Part shown: one piece after another, positions 8,825 to 17,597 of the stretch
Layout: each line of letters begins with the position of its first letter
Numbering within the stretch: the stretch's first letter is position 1
Assembly (NCBI RefSeq): GCF_025770765.1
Contig: NZ_JANZKY010000011.1
Location: forward strand, 1-64,000
Reading direction: 5' to 3'
DNA: 64,000 nucleotides
Origin: Propionivibrio soli
GTDB taxonomy: Bacteria; Pseudomonadota; Gammaproteobacteria; Burkholderiales; Rhodocyclaceae
Notes under the pieces: generated by a model
What the model was told of the DNA's origin: nothing
Database searches by the model: none
The model's input: only the letters and a program-made list of their open reading frames with translations
Translations under genes and position numbers: made by a program

Positions 8825-9316
8825 TTGAACGGGGATTCGTGTCTCCTCGAAGGGCTGCCTCCAATCATCGACACCGAGGTGGAAACGTTGGTCCTCGGCA
8901 GCTTCCCTTCACCGGCGTCGCTCGCCGCGCAACACTACTACGCGCACCGGCAGAACCAGTTCTGGCGAGTGCTGGACGAAATCCTCGGCGAACCCCTTGT
9001 GGATATGGCCTACGCCGACAAGCAGCGCTGCCTGCTGTGCCATCACATCGGCGTCTGGGACGTATATCGCCAGTGTCTCCGCGAAGGCGCGCTCGATTCG
9101 GCGATCCAAGCGGCGGAGGCCAACGATTTCAGCCGGCTCCAGGCAGAGGCGCCGCGTCTGCGGCGCGTCGGATTCAACGGCAAAACGTCGGCCCGGTTCG
9201 AACGCTTCTTTACGGAGCGGGGCTATGAAACCCGTGTCCTGCCTTCGACGAGCCCCGCCTACACGCTCGCTTTTGCTCGCAAGGTCGAGCAATGGCGGAC
9301 GCTACTCGCGCCCTGA
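8825..9316 (+). CDS. Uracil-DNA glycosylase superfamily protein, family 6 (hypoxanthine-DNA glycosylase type)
   Basis: A 163-residue protein with the UDG fold. LVLGSFPSPASLAAQHYY followed by AHRQNQFWRVL (about residues 22-50) is the characteristic first motif of family 6, hypoxanthine-DNA glycosylases that remove deaminated adenine. LPSTSPAYT near residue 140 is the second motif, and CLLCHHIGVWDVYRQC lies between. It would act in base-excision repair. The proposed start is TTG at 8825 with GGAGG four bases before it; there is no ATG near the expected N-terminus. Substrate (hypoxanthine versus uracil) is inferred from family membership only. Confidence 0.8.
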   Translation: MNGDSCLLEGLPPIIDTEVETLVLGSFPSPASLAAQHYYAHRQNQFWRVLDEILGEPLVDMAYADKQRCLLCHHIGVWDVYRQCLREGALDSAIQAAEANDFSRLQAEAPRLRRVGFNGKTSARFERFFTERGYETRVLPSTSPAYTLAFARKVEQWRTLLAP

Positions 9317-9366
9317 ACTAGCCGTCGCGCTGGTCGGCGTCGGTGACCGAAGGCGCTTCGGCACTC

Positions 9367-9783
9367 CTACTTTCCCGTCAACGTGTCGCGCAAGCACTGA
9401 CGGTGCTCGGCGCCCGTCTTGTCCTTGCAGACTTCGCGCGCTTTGGCATGGCGAGCGCAAAGCATGGGGTCGGCCGCCTTGCCGCAGTCGCTTCCCGCTG
9501 GGCGGGTTTTCTCGCATTGCTTGAGCCCGGCGCCGGCCTTGGTCTGGCAGACATCGCGCGGTTTACGAGGCGTGCTCGGACGGGACTTGCATTGGGGAAC
9601 GTTCTTGTCGACCTTGCAGTCGACTTTCGGTCGTTGCGTCGGCTCGGCGCTGCGCGCTGGAGCGGGCGGCGGCTCCGGTACCAACCCGGGGGCACCTGGA
9701 ACGCCCGCCGGCCCTTGTTGCGCGGCGACCGGGAAGGCAGCGAGCGCCAAAGTCAGCGAGGCAACAACCAGCAACGTTTTCAT
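9367..9783 (-). CDS. Secreted cysteine-patterned protein of unknown function
   Basis: A 138-residue exported protein. Residues 1-21 form a signal peptide (MKTLLVVASLTLALAAF...VAAQ). A proline-rich linker (about 22-54) follows. The rest carries eight cysteines in four pairs of alternating spacing, CX8C, CX10C, CX8C, CX10C, with Lys/Arg-rich spacers. The CX10C units (CQTKAGAGLKQC and CKDKTGAEHRQC) look like copies of one motif, faintly PsiF-like. The ATG at 9783 has AAGGA seven bases upstream and gives the best signal peptide; ATG 9801 would extend it by six residues. No neighbour explains its role. A disulfide-bonded periplasmic protein is inferred. Confidence 0.7.
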   Translation of the reverse strand: MKTLLVVASLTLALAAFPVAAQQGPAGVPGAPGLVPEPPPAPARSAEPTQRPKVDCKVDKNVPQCKSRPSTPRKPRDVCQTKAGAGLKQCEKTRPAGSDCGKAADPMLCARHAKAREVCKDKTGAEHRQCLRDTLTGK

Positions 9784-9913
9784 CGAGTGATCCTTGTTCA
9801 TTCGGTAAGCATTTTCGTCAGCAAGAGCAGTATTCCGGTCTGCGATCCGGCCTGCATATCTGTTGCCGATTGTAGCGTGCGCGGCCTGCATCCACCAAGG
9901 CCGAACTTCGCTT

Positions 9914-12900
9914 TCAGCGCCCCGCTTGGGAAGAAACGAGGCGCACGACGATGTTCGTAAGGACGTCGGGATCGGTCGGCTTGGCAACATGCTCGACCAT
10001 ACCGACGGCGAAACACTTTTCCCGCTCGTCGCCGAGAACGTGCGCGGTTTGGCCGATGATCGGCAGCCCGGGAGCGATTTGCAGGAGACGGCGCGTTGCC
10101 TCGTAACCGTCCATTTCCGGCATCTGCACGTCCATCAGCACCACGTCGTAGGCGTCCGGACCGTCGCGCATCACGAAATCAACCGCTTCGCGCCCGTTGC
10201 CCGCCATGGTGACGATCGCCCCGTCTTCGGTGAGGTTGTGTTCAAGCACCATCTGATTGATCGCGTCGTCCTCGACAACGAGGATGGAGACACCGCCGAG
10301 CGGATGCGTCGTCTGGAGCGGAGGAACGATCGGCGACTCGCGTTTCGGCAGGGTGCTTCCCGGCAAGGGTTCGATGTACGGCACACGGAACTCGAACACG
10401 CTGCCCGCACCCGGTGAGCTCTCGACACGGATGTCGCCGTCCATGAGTTCGAGCAGGCGCTTGCAGATCGCCAAGCCGAGCCCCGTACCACCGAACCGGC
10501 GGGTGGATGAGCCGTCGGCTTGTTGGAAAGGGTTGAAGAGGTGCTGCACCTGCTCCTGCTCCACGCCCATCCCCGTGTCGGCAACGCGGAAGACGAGGTC
10601 CGCCTCGTCGCGCAGGGCGGACAACGTCACGCTTCCCGTCTCGGTAAACTTCACGGCATTGGAAAGCAGATTGAGGAGAATCTGGCCAAGGCGCAACGGA
10701 TCGCCTACGCATACGGCGGGCAAATCGTCCGCTTTTTCAACGTACAACTCGAGATGCTTGGCCTGGGCTCGGTCGTTGACCAGCGTCACCGCATGGTCGA
10801 TGACTTCATCAAGCGTCATTTCGGTCTGCTCGATGCTCAGTTTGCCGGCTTCGATCTTGGAAAAATCGAGGATGTCGTTGACCACGCCGAGCAAGCGGCT
10901 TCCGGAAGTGAGGATCTTTTCAAAGGCGTTGCGCGCTTTTTCCGGGTCGTCACAACTGCGATAGCCGATCTGCGCGAAGCCGAGGACGCCGTTGAGCGGG
11001 GTCCGGATTTCATGGCTCATGTTGGCCAGGAACTCGCTCTTCACGCGCGCCAGATGCTCGGCGGCGATCAGCGCCTGCTCGCGCGCCTCGGCAGCGGCGT
11101 GTTGTTCGCTGATGTCGACAACGCTTACCACCGCGCCGGTATTGCGGCCATTCTGCACAATGGGGTGCATCGCGTACATGACAGGGATTGCGCGGCCGTC
11201 GCGATGCCAGTAAACCTGATTGTCGACGCGAATCTCGCGCCCGCTCAACAATGCTTCGTGACCGGGGCACTCATCGGCCGGATACGGCAGGCCATCATGG
11301 CGATTGTGGTGGAAGAGGGCGTGGGCGCTGAGACCGACCACTTCAGCCGCGCTATAACCCAGCATCCGGCAGGCGGCCGGGTTGATAAAGGTGATGCGGC
11401 CCTCGGTGTCCACGCCGTAAAGACCGTCGGCTGTCGATTCGAGCAGCAGGCTCGCCTTCGCTTCCGTCTCGACGAGTGCTGCCGAGCGCCGATGGACGAG
11501 CTCCTCGAGATGCCGCCGATGCTCGTCGAGCTCGGCCTCGATGCGCTTGCGGTCGGTAACGTCGCGCGCGCAACCTACCGTCCCGATAACCTTGCCTTCG
11601 GCGTCGAAGAAAGGCGACTTGTGGATTTCGAGGTAGACGAAGCGGCCTCTGACGTACCCCGATTCCTCGAAGACGGTCGGCGCACCCCGCTGCAGCGTGA
11701 TTTCGTCGCTGTCGTCGAACTGGATGCCGAACGTGTGCCAGTTTGGGTCGTCAGGATGGCGTGCCACCTCGCGGTCGAAGAAGAAGGCGTTGGTCTTGCC
11801 GATCGGTTCGCGCACGTCGTTGGCATTCAGCAGTTGTTCGCACAGAGCCTTGTTGGCGAACAGGAAGCGCTTATCCAAACCCTTCGCCCAAATCATGTCG
11901 GGCACGTTGTCGCACATCAGACGCAACATGGTCGCGATCGTGCGCGACTGTTCCTCGGTCGCCCGCAGCGTTTCTTCCGTGCCCTTGCGGCCGGTGATGC
12001 TATGGCCGATGCCGAGGACGCCGATCAGATGGCCGTAGCGGTCGTACATCGGTGTCTTCGTCGTTTCGAGCAGTTCGCGGTGCCCGTCTTCTGCGAAGGT
12101 GACCCATTCCTCGTTGACGCTCGGCCCGACATTCCGGATTGCCGCTCGGTCATGTTCGCGGAAGGATTCGGCGAGCTCGCGATCGACGAAGTCAAAGTCG
12201 GTCTTGCCGACGATGTCCCGTTCAGGCGCACCGAAGAACCGCTCGAACCGGTTGTTGCAGGCCAGATAAACGCCATCTGCGTCCTTGAGCCAGACGAGAT
12301 CCGGCAGAACGTGGATCAGCGCCTGGCGTTCGGAATGTGCATCGGAAAGCCGGCGGGCATGTTGCTCGTTACGTGCGCGCTCGTTCGCCAGCTCCGCCGA
12401 GACTTCAGTCAGCCGGGCTTCGAGTTGGCGCGCTCGCGTTTGGGCTACGGCGCAGTAGAGGGTCCCGGTCAACCGCTCGGCGACTGGCCACAAACTCTCA
12501 ATCAATCGGCGCACTCCCTCACTCTGCACACCGCGAACGAGGAGCAGGCCGTTGTCGCCAAGCGGGATGACGGCAAGCGCCGCCGGCCCCGCAGCGCCAT
12601 TCGGCGCGTCGGGCAGTCCTAAGCCGTCGGTCTCGGCAAACCAATGTGTGACGCCATCGCGGGTGCGCTGCCACAACGGGTGGGAGAAATCGATTTTGCT
12701 GGCGTGAGGTATACCTATGTCTGTGGCGGCGAGAAGCTCCAGCGAGCCAGCTTGCGCCACAGGTGAATCGTCTGATGATGCAGTGCCCGTGACCGTCGCG
12801 TACCAAATAGCCGCATCCAGCCCGCCATGTTGTGCGAGGGCGGTCAGGAACCGCGAAGCGACCGTACGAGTGTCGGCTCCAGGCACGACCGCCAGCGACA

Positions 12901-12946
12901 AGGTGTACAGCGCGGCAGTCTGATCATGCAAACTCATCTCGGCCAT
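9914..12946 (-). CDS. Hybrid sensor histidine kinase with three PAS domains and a receiver
   Basis: About 1010 residues without obvious membrane segments, so probably cytoplasmic. Order: N-terminal GAF-like region (1-160), coiled coil (165-205), PAS about 205-320, PAS about 335-460, PAS about 495-615, HisKA with phospho-His in [12 protein letters not shown] (near 642), HATPase with [12 protein letters not shown] (near 822), and a REC domain with phospho-Asp in LMDVQMPEMDG (near 940). All phosphorelay residues are present. The start is uncertain: ATG 12946 or 12937, neither with a strong ribosome binding site. No HPt or response-regulator gene is adjacent. It is divergent from the PilB-like ATPase gene, but a functional link is unproven. 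Confidence 0.88.
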   Translation of the reverse strand: MAEMSLHDQTAALYTLSLAVVPGADTRTVASRFLTALAQHGGLDAAIWYATVTGTASSDDSPVAQAGSLELLAATDIGIPHASKIDFSHPLWQRTRDGVTHWFAETDGLGLPDAPNGAAGPAALAVIPLGDNGLLLVRGVQSEGVRRLIESLWPVAERLTGTLYCAVAQTRARQLEARLTEVSAELANERARNEQHARRLSDAHSERQALIHVLPDLVWLKDADGVYLACNNRFERFFGAPERDIVGKTDFDFVDRELAESFREHDRAAIRNVGPSVNEEWVTFAEDGHRELLETTKTPMYDRYGHLIGVLGIGHSITGRKGTEETLRATEEQSRTIATMLRLMCDNVPDMIWAKGLDKRFLFANKALCEQLLNANDVREPIGKTNAFFFDREVARHPDDPNWHTFGIQFDDSDEITLQRGAPTVFEESGYVRGRFVYLEIHKSPFFDAEGKVIGTVGCARDVTDRKRIEAELDEHRRHLEELVHRRSAALVETEAKASLLLESTADGLYGVDTEGRITFINPAACRMLGYSAAEVVGLSAHALFHHNRHDGLPYPADECPGHEALLSGREIRVDNQVYWHRDGRAIPVMYAMHPIVQNGRNTGAVVSVVDISEQHAAAEAREQALIAAEHLARVKSEFLANMSHEIRTPLNGVLGFAQIGYRSCDDPEKARNAFEKILTSGSRLLGVVNDILDFSKIEAGKLSIEQTEMTLDEVIDHAVTLVNDRAQAKHLELYVEKADDLPAVCVGDPLRLGQILLNLLSNAVKFTETGSVTLSALRDEADLVFRVADTGMGVEQEQVQHLFNPFQQADGSSTRRFGGTGLGLAICKRLLELMDGDIRVESSPGAGSVFEFRVPYIEPLPGSTLPKRESPIVPPLQTTHPLGGVSILVVEDDAINQMVLEHNLTEDGAIVTMAGNGREAVDFVMRDGPDAYDVVLMDVQMPEMDGYEATRRLLQIAPGLPIIGQTAHVLGDEREKCFAVGMVEHVAKPTDPDVLTNIVVRLVSSQAGR

Positions 12947-13404
12947 GGCGGAACGGCGGGTAATCGCAGAAAGAGGTACCGGCGCTAGTGAGGGTATGGG
13001 ACGAGGCACGCCAAGTCGTACGCGGCGTGACGTACGCGGCCAGGCGGCCAAGAGCATGCTGCGCCTTGCCGATCCGTCGCAGCAAGGCAGACGGAAGCAG
13101 AGTGCGGAGAGTGCGGATGCCAGCCGAGAAACTTGGGTATTCCCGCCCGCCGGGCCTTGCCGGTAGGCGTTTCAGCGTACATAAAGGGAGACACGTATGA
13201 GTTCCCCTTGGTGCTACAAGATGAATGCATTCTATACGAGATGGCGGAGAGTGGCGGCTGGAAGCGGGAACCGAACGAACGGCTGGTATGCACAGAACGA
13301 GCGCCAGGAGCGAGATGAGGTCGCCGACCACTTTACACGTTCGGCATTGAGCCGGCGGCGGCTTGTCGGGTATAGTCCCCGGATCGTTTGCCTGGAAAGT
13401 AGTT
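12947..13404. other. Divergent intergenic region, no gene called
   Basis: About 460 bases between the divergent hybrid kinase and the PilB-like ATPase. Promoters for both must lie here, but no confident consensus was picked out. An ATG at 13197 with AAAGGGAG upstream opens a frame to 13667, but its product is Arg/Ser-rich, motif-free and overlaps the ATPase gene, so it is not called. Confidence 0.4.
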
Positions 13405-15195
13405 ATGTCCGAGAAGACGGCGAGTCCTACGAATACCGCGCCGGACCATCGCCTGACAGTAGCCGAGATTCTCGGCATGCTGGTCGCCGACGGCATCGTT
13501 GGCCAGCCGGAAGCCGATGCGCTGATCAGGGAATGTCGGCTCAAGCGCCTCTCCGCTCACCCGCTGACAATCATCGCCGATCAGAAATGGAAATCGCGTT
13601 TGCCGCCACATCGGCCGCTCGCGATCGACGAACTCGGCGAGTGGCTGGCCGCCAAACTTGGCCTTGAGTATTACCACATCGATCCGCTGAAGATCGACTT
13701 CACGGCGGTGACGGACATCATGTCAAGCGCGTATGCCACGCGCTTCGGGATCCTCGCCGTGCAGGTCACGGCACTCGAGATCGTCGTCGCGACGACTGAG
13801 CCTTTCTTGCGCGACTGGGAGAATGAACTCCAGCCGCTCGTCAAGAAGAATATTCGCCGCGTTATTGCCAATCCGGCCGACGTAGCGCGTTATCTCGTCG
13901 AGTTCTACAACCTGGCCCGCTCGGTGAAGAGGGCATCGCAACTCGGCGGACAAGCCGCCGGGTTATCGTCGTTCGAGCAACTCGTCGAACTGGGGCGCAG
14001 CAATCGCCAGTTCGACGCCAACGACCAGCACATCGTCAACATCGTCGATTGGCTATGGCAATACGCCTTCGAGCAACGGGCCAGCGATATCCACATCGAG
14101 CCGAGACGCGAACTCGGTATCGTCCGTTTCCGTATCGACGGCGTGTTGCATCAGGTGTACCAGATTCCGATGAGCGTGATGGCGGCAATGGTCAGCCGAA
14201 TCAAGATCCTCGGCCGTATGGACCTCGTCGAAAAGCGGCGTCCTCAAGACGGCCGGATCAAGACGCGCACCGCCGACGGGCAGGAGGCCGAGTTGCGCTT
14301 GTCGACGCTGCCGACGGCCTTCGGCGAAAAGCTCGTGATGCGAATCTTCGATCCCGAAGTACTCGTGCGCAATTTTTCCGACCTCGGGTTTTCTGACGAG
14401 GATCAGGGCCGCTGGAAGACGATGGCCGAGAGCCCGCACGGCATCATCCTGGTAACGGGGCCGACCGGATCCGGGAAGACGACGACGCTCTATTCGACGC
14501 TGAAGCAACTCGCTACGCCCGCCGTCAACGTGTGCACTATCGAAGACCCGATCGAAATGATCGAGCCGGCGTTCAATCAGATGCAGGTGCAGCGCGCCAT
14601 CGACCTCGATTTCTCCGAGGGCGTGCGGGCGCTGATGCGGCAGGACCCGGACATCATCATGGTCGGTGAGATCCGCGATCTCGCGACGGCCGAAATGGCG
14701 ATCCAGGCGGCACTGACAGGGCACCTTGTACTATCGACCCTGCACACGAACGACGCGCCGGCAGCGATGACGCGCCTGGTTGACCTCGGGGTTCCGTCTT
14801 ATCTGATCAGCGCCACGCTGCTTGGCGTGATGGCGCAGCGCCTCGTACGCGTGCTCTGCCCGAACTGCAAGAAGTCGGTACCGGCGACCCCCGAAGACGA
14901 GGCGCTATGGGACAGCCTCGTCGCCCCCTGGAAAGCGAATCGACCGAGTCATTTCCACCAGCCGGTGGGTTGTCTCGACTGCCGTATGACGGGTTATCGC
15001 GGCCGCATCGGCCTTTACGAAATTCTCACGCTGTCGCCGGACATCAAGCAGTTGATCAGCGACGGCGCTGACCTCGCCAAGATTCGTGATCTTGCCTATC
15101 GCGAAGGCATGAAGCCGTTGCGCATTTCCGGTGCCATGAAAGTCGCTACGGGCATCACTACGCTTACCGAGGTAATCGGCCGCGCCACCCTTTAG
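13405..15195 (+). CDS. Type IV pilus/type II secretion assembly ATPase (PilB/GspE family)
   Basis: A 596-residue cytoplasmic secretion ATPase. An MshEN-like N-terminal region (about 15-175) precedes the catalytic domain with ASDIHIEPR, the P-loop GPTGSGKTTT (about 355), the Asp box region CTIEDPIE, Walker B DPDIIMVGEIRD and the His box TLHTNDAPAAMTRL. A zinc site of two CXXC pairs (CPNCKK and CLDCRMTGYRGR) is typical of extension ATPases. ATG 13405 is chosen over the upstream frame because GGAAAG precedes it. No pilus or secretion partner genes (PilC, PilD, pilins) are nearby, so it is an orphan copy and may assist a system encoded elsewhere. Confidence 0.9.
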   Translation: MSEKTASPTNTAPDHRLTVAEILGMLVADGIVGQPEADALIRECRLKRLSAHPLTIIADQKWKSRLPPHRPLAIDELGEWLAAKLGLEYYHIDPLKIDFTAVTDIMSSAYATRFGILAVQVTALEIVVATTEPFLRDWENELQPLVKKNIRRVIANPADVARYLVEFYNLARSVKRASQLGGQAAGLSSFEQLVELGRSNRQFDANDQHIVNIVDWLWQYAFEQRASDIHIEPRRELGIVRFRIDGVLHQVYQIPMSVMAAMVSRIKILGRMDLVEKRRPQDGRIKTRTADGQEAELRLSTLPTAFGEKLVMRIFDPEVLVRNFSDLGFSDEDQGRWKTMAESPHGIILVTGPTGSGKTTTLYSTLKQLATPAVNVCTIEDPIEMIEPAFNQMQVQRAIDLDFSEGVRALMRQDPDIIMVGEIRDLATAEMAIQAALTGHLVLSTLHTNDAPAAMTRLVDLGVPSYLISATLLGVMAQRLVRVLCPNCKKSVPATPEDEALWDSLVAPWKANRPSHFHQPVGCLDCRMTGYRGRIGLYEILTLSPDIKQLISDGADLAKIRDLAYREGMKPLRISGAMKVATGITTLTEVIGRATL

Positions 15196-15213
15196 TCGGT
15201 ATGGCGCGTATGG

Positions 15214-15645
15214 TCAGCCGCGTCCCGCGGCGCGTCTGACGCACTCCAGGTAGCGCTCGGCATCGAGGCCGGCGCCATTCCGTTGTGCCTGCCACAACGT
15301 TTCACCAAGGCAATCCATGATCGCGTGCTCTGCATCGTGCACGTCGAGGCGTTGGCGCAGGGCTTCATAAGCGGCACGGATTCCCGGCGGTTGATCGATG
15401 CTGAGCTGATCGGCGATCGCAAGATGCAGCGAGAGGTGGAGAAAGGGGTTCGTCTGCCCCCCTTCGGGCGTGAACTCCTGCTCCAGGGCCGCCTCGGGAT
15501 TCTCCAGCAGGGCGTGGTATTCGGGGTGCTCGGCGATCAAGTCGGCAGCAACGGCTTCCGCTCCTTCCAGGATCTGCCGTTCGCGATACTTGCGCCACGA
15601 TTCACAGAAGAATTGGCGGACTTGCTCACGCGAGGGGTTGAACAT
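15214..15645 (-). CDS. DUF1841 family protein
   Basis: A 143-residue cytoplasmic protein matching DUF1841, a conserved proteobacterial family of unknown function. Visible features are the N-terminal MFNPSREQVRQFFCESW motif and the central NPFLHLSLHLAIADQ, with LDVHDAEHAIMDCLGE toward the end. ATG 15645 has AAGG six bases upstream; TTG 15651 is an alternative. The start overlaps the 3' end of the FIST gene by 20 bases, so the two are probably translationally coupled. Confidence 0.85.
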   Translation of the reverse strand: MFNPSREQVRQFFCESWRKYRERQILEGAEAVAADLIAEHPEYHALLENPEAALEQEFTPEGGQTNPFLHLSLHLAIADQLSIDQPPGIRAAYEALRQRLDVHDAEHAIMDCLGETLWQAQRNGAGLDAERYLECVRRAAGRG

Positions 15646-16759
15646 GGACAACCTTCAAATTATGTCTGACAAGCGCGGTGACCACCGTGTTCTGGACGTG
15701 TCTGTTTTCGCCCGCCGCACCAGGAACTGCCGGGGTAATCTGGCCCGTTCCATAGACGCCCAGAATGGGAAGTCCGGGGAAACGTTCGGTCATCGCGCGC
15801 AGGTCGCGATCCTCCCCGCCGTAGAAATAGGGCCCGCGACCGATGCATGAGAACATCAGGGCACACGCCGGTTCGTGGCCGGAGCGGGCGGCGAGTTGAT
15901 CGATCGTACCGCGCATGTCGGCTTCTGCTGTGAGCGGCTGCCGAACGGCCCACGCAAGCGATTGACCGGGTGTCACCTGCTCGGAAAGCGTCAGCGAGCC
16001 GTCGGGATTAGCGGCGAGCAAGGCGAGCGCCCGGCCATGCCCCTCGCGCAGTTCATTCCTGGCTCCCGCCTCTTCATCGAAGAGAACGGCGGCGAGGTGA
16101 TGCAATTGCCGGCCCAAATTCTCACGCAACTCCGCGGGAACCGCGCGAGCAAGGTTTTTCAACGCGGTCTGGCTTCCGATCCGTTCGAGGTCATAGCCGT
16201 TACTCTGCTCCACGCGCTTGGCCTTACCGAGCAATCGTAGCCCACTCGACACACCGACCGAAATGTCAGCCCCAAGCAACTTGACGCAGCAGGCGCTCGA
16301 TTCGGTGAGGCGGCCATGTTCCCATGCCGCCGGATCGGTAGGCGCCGCCGTGCCCGCGAAGCTGCCGGCGAAGGTGGCACCAAAGCGTTTCCCGGTGACG
16401 TTCCAATGGGGCGGCACGTTGCCCGTAGCGTAGCTCAGCAGGAGGCCCGAAGCTCCTTCGCCCGGAGCAAGCGAGAACTCGCCCCCGAGTACCATGGCGA
16501 CGGCCGCCGGCCGATCGAGAACCCAGCCCGATTCGGTGAATACGCCCGAGGCAATGCCCCCCGCGACCTGGATGCAACGTGCCGCTCGCGCGGCCGCTGC
16601 CACGGCCGGTTGTGCATGGCGCGTATACTCGGGCGTCAGAAAGAGCAGCACGGCGTTGGCCTGCACTAGGCCTGCCCGCGTAAGCGCTTGCTGAACAGCG
16701 CGTTCGGCGAGTTGAGGTATTGGGTCGTTGCCGGATACGAGCGCCGTGGCGACGGGCAT
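15626..16759 (-). CDS. FIST-domain sensory protein
   Basis: A 377-residue protein with a FIST N-terminal domain (about 30-215) and a FIST C-terminal domain (about 225-365). The latter shows the typical CIGRGPYFYGG and LPILGVYGTGQITP stretches. FIST domains are predicted small-ligand sensors, possibly for amino acids, often linked to signal transduction. There is no signal peptide or effector domain here. Overlap with the DUF1841 gene suggests a two-gene operon. The ligand is unknown. Confidence 0.88.
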   Translation of the reverse strand: MPVATALVSGNDPIPQLAERAVQQALTRAGLVQANAVLLFLTPEYTRHAQPAVAAAARAARCIQVAGGIASGVFTESGWVLDRPAAVAMVLGGEFSLAPGEGASGLLLSYATGNVPPHWNVTGKRFGATFAGSFAGTAAPTDPAAWEHGRLTESSACCVKLLGADISVGVSSGLRLLGKAKRVEQSNGYDLERIGSQTALKNLARAVPAELRENLGRQLHHLAAVLFDEEAGARNELREGHGRALALLAANPDGSLTLSEQVTPGQSLAWAVRQPLTAEADMRGTIDQLAARSGHEPACALMFSCIGRGPYFYGGEDRDLRAMTERFPGLPILGVYGTGQITPAVPGAAGENRHVQNTVVTALVRHNLKVVHVQPLA

Positions 16760-16911
16760 GGGAGAGGACCGTAGAAGTTCGTTCGATTGAGCGAAGGGAC
16801 TCGGCTTTGAGAGTGGCCGAAAGCGATCAGCGAGTGGTTCGGACGATGGGGCGGGAAACGCGAATGTGGCGACGCATCAAAAGGCTCCTGTCCTGTCTAT
16901 CGCTGTTATTG

Positions 16912-17589
16912 TCAGGCGCCGGCGTGACCTTCCTCGATCGCGGAATCGGGTCCGTAGAGCGCGGTCTTGTTCTTGTACTCACACAAGTCGGCAATGACGC
17001 AACGCCAGCATTCCGGTTTGCGCGCCTTGCAAACATAGCGCCCGTGCAGAATCAACCAGTGATGCGCGTCATGGACAAACTCGTCGGGAACGGATTTTAG
17101 CAGCTTGAGTTCGACAGCAAGCGGGGTTTTTCCAGGAGCCAGTCCGGTACGGTTGGCGACGCGGAATACGTGCGTATCGACGGCGATTGCGGCTTCGCCG
17201 AAAACGGTTGACAGCATCACGCTCGCCGTTTTACGACCGACGCCGGGTAGCGTCTCCAGCGCCGCCCGCTCGCCGGGCACTTCTCCTCCATGCCGTTCCA
17301 GAAGCAGGCGGCAGGTTGCGATCACGTTCTTCGCCTTCGCTTTGTACAGGCCGATGCGGCTGATGTACGGAATCAGCCCGTCTTCGCCGAGAGCGAGGAT
17401 GGCTTCGGGCGTGGGTGCGTCGGCAAACAGCTTGCGCGTGGCGAGATTCACGCTCTTGTCGGTCGCCTGTGCCGAGAGGATGACGGCGACGAGCAACTGA
17501 AAGGTTGATCCGAATTCGAGCTCCGTCGTTGGCGTTGGATTGTCGGCGCGTAACCGCGCGAAAATTTCCTTACGCTTGGCGGCGTTCAT
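16912..17589 (-). CDS. nth: Endonuclease III
   Basis: A 225-residue DNA glycosylase/AP lyase that removes oxidised pyrimidines. The helix-hairpin-helix LPGVGRKTASVM supplies the catalytic Lys, and VDTHVFRV the catalytic Asp. The 4Fe-4S ligands follow the family spacing CX6CX2CX5C (CKARKPECWRCVIADLC). It starts eight bases after rnfE, the same rnfABCDGE-nth arrangement as the E. coli rsx-nth operon, so it is probably co-transcribed with rnf. The C-terminus has about ten extra residues compared with E. coli Nth. Confidence 0.97.
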   Translation of the reverse strand: MNAAKRKEIFARLRADNPTPTTELEFGSTFQLLVAVILSAQATDKSVNLATRKLFADAPTPEAILALGEDGLIPYISRIGLYKAKAKNVIATCRLLLERHGGEVPGERAALETLPGVGRKTASVMLSTVFGEAAIAVDTHVFRVANRTGLAPGKTPLAVELKLLKSVPDEFVHDAHHWLILHGRYVCKARKPECWRCVIADLCEYKNKTALYGPDSAIEEGHAGA

Positions 17590-17597
17590 CAGGCTCT

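Noticed and set aside
6802-8874. 690-codon antisense frame across htpG
   Set aside because: Mirror image of a certain Hsp90 gene, typical for GC-rich codon use.
10520-12622. 700-codon plus-strand frame opposite the hybrid kinase
   Set aside because: Antisense to PAS and kinase domains with clear motifs; no independent features.
13197-13667. ORF with a good ribosome binding site overlapping the PilB-like gene
   Set aside because: The product is Arg/Ser-rich without motifs and its 3' half is simply another frame of the ATPase gene.
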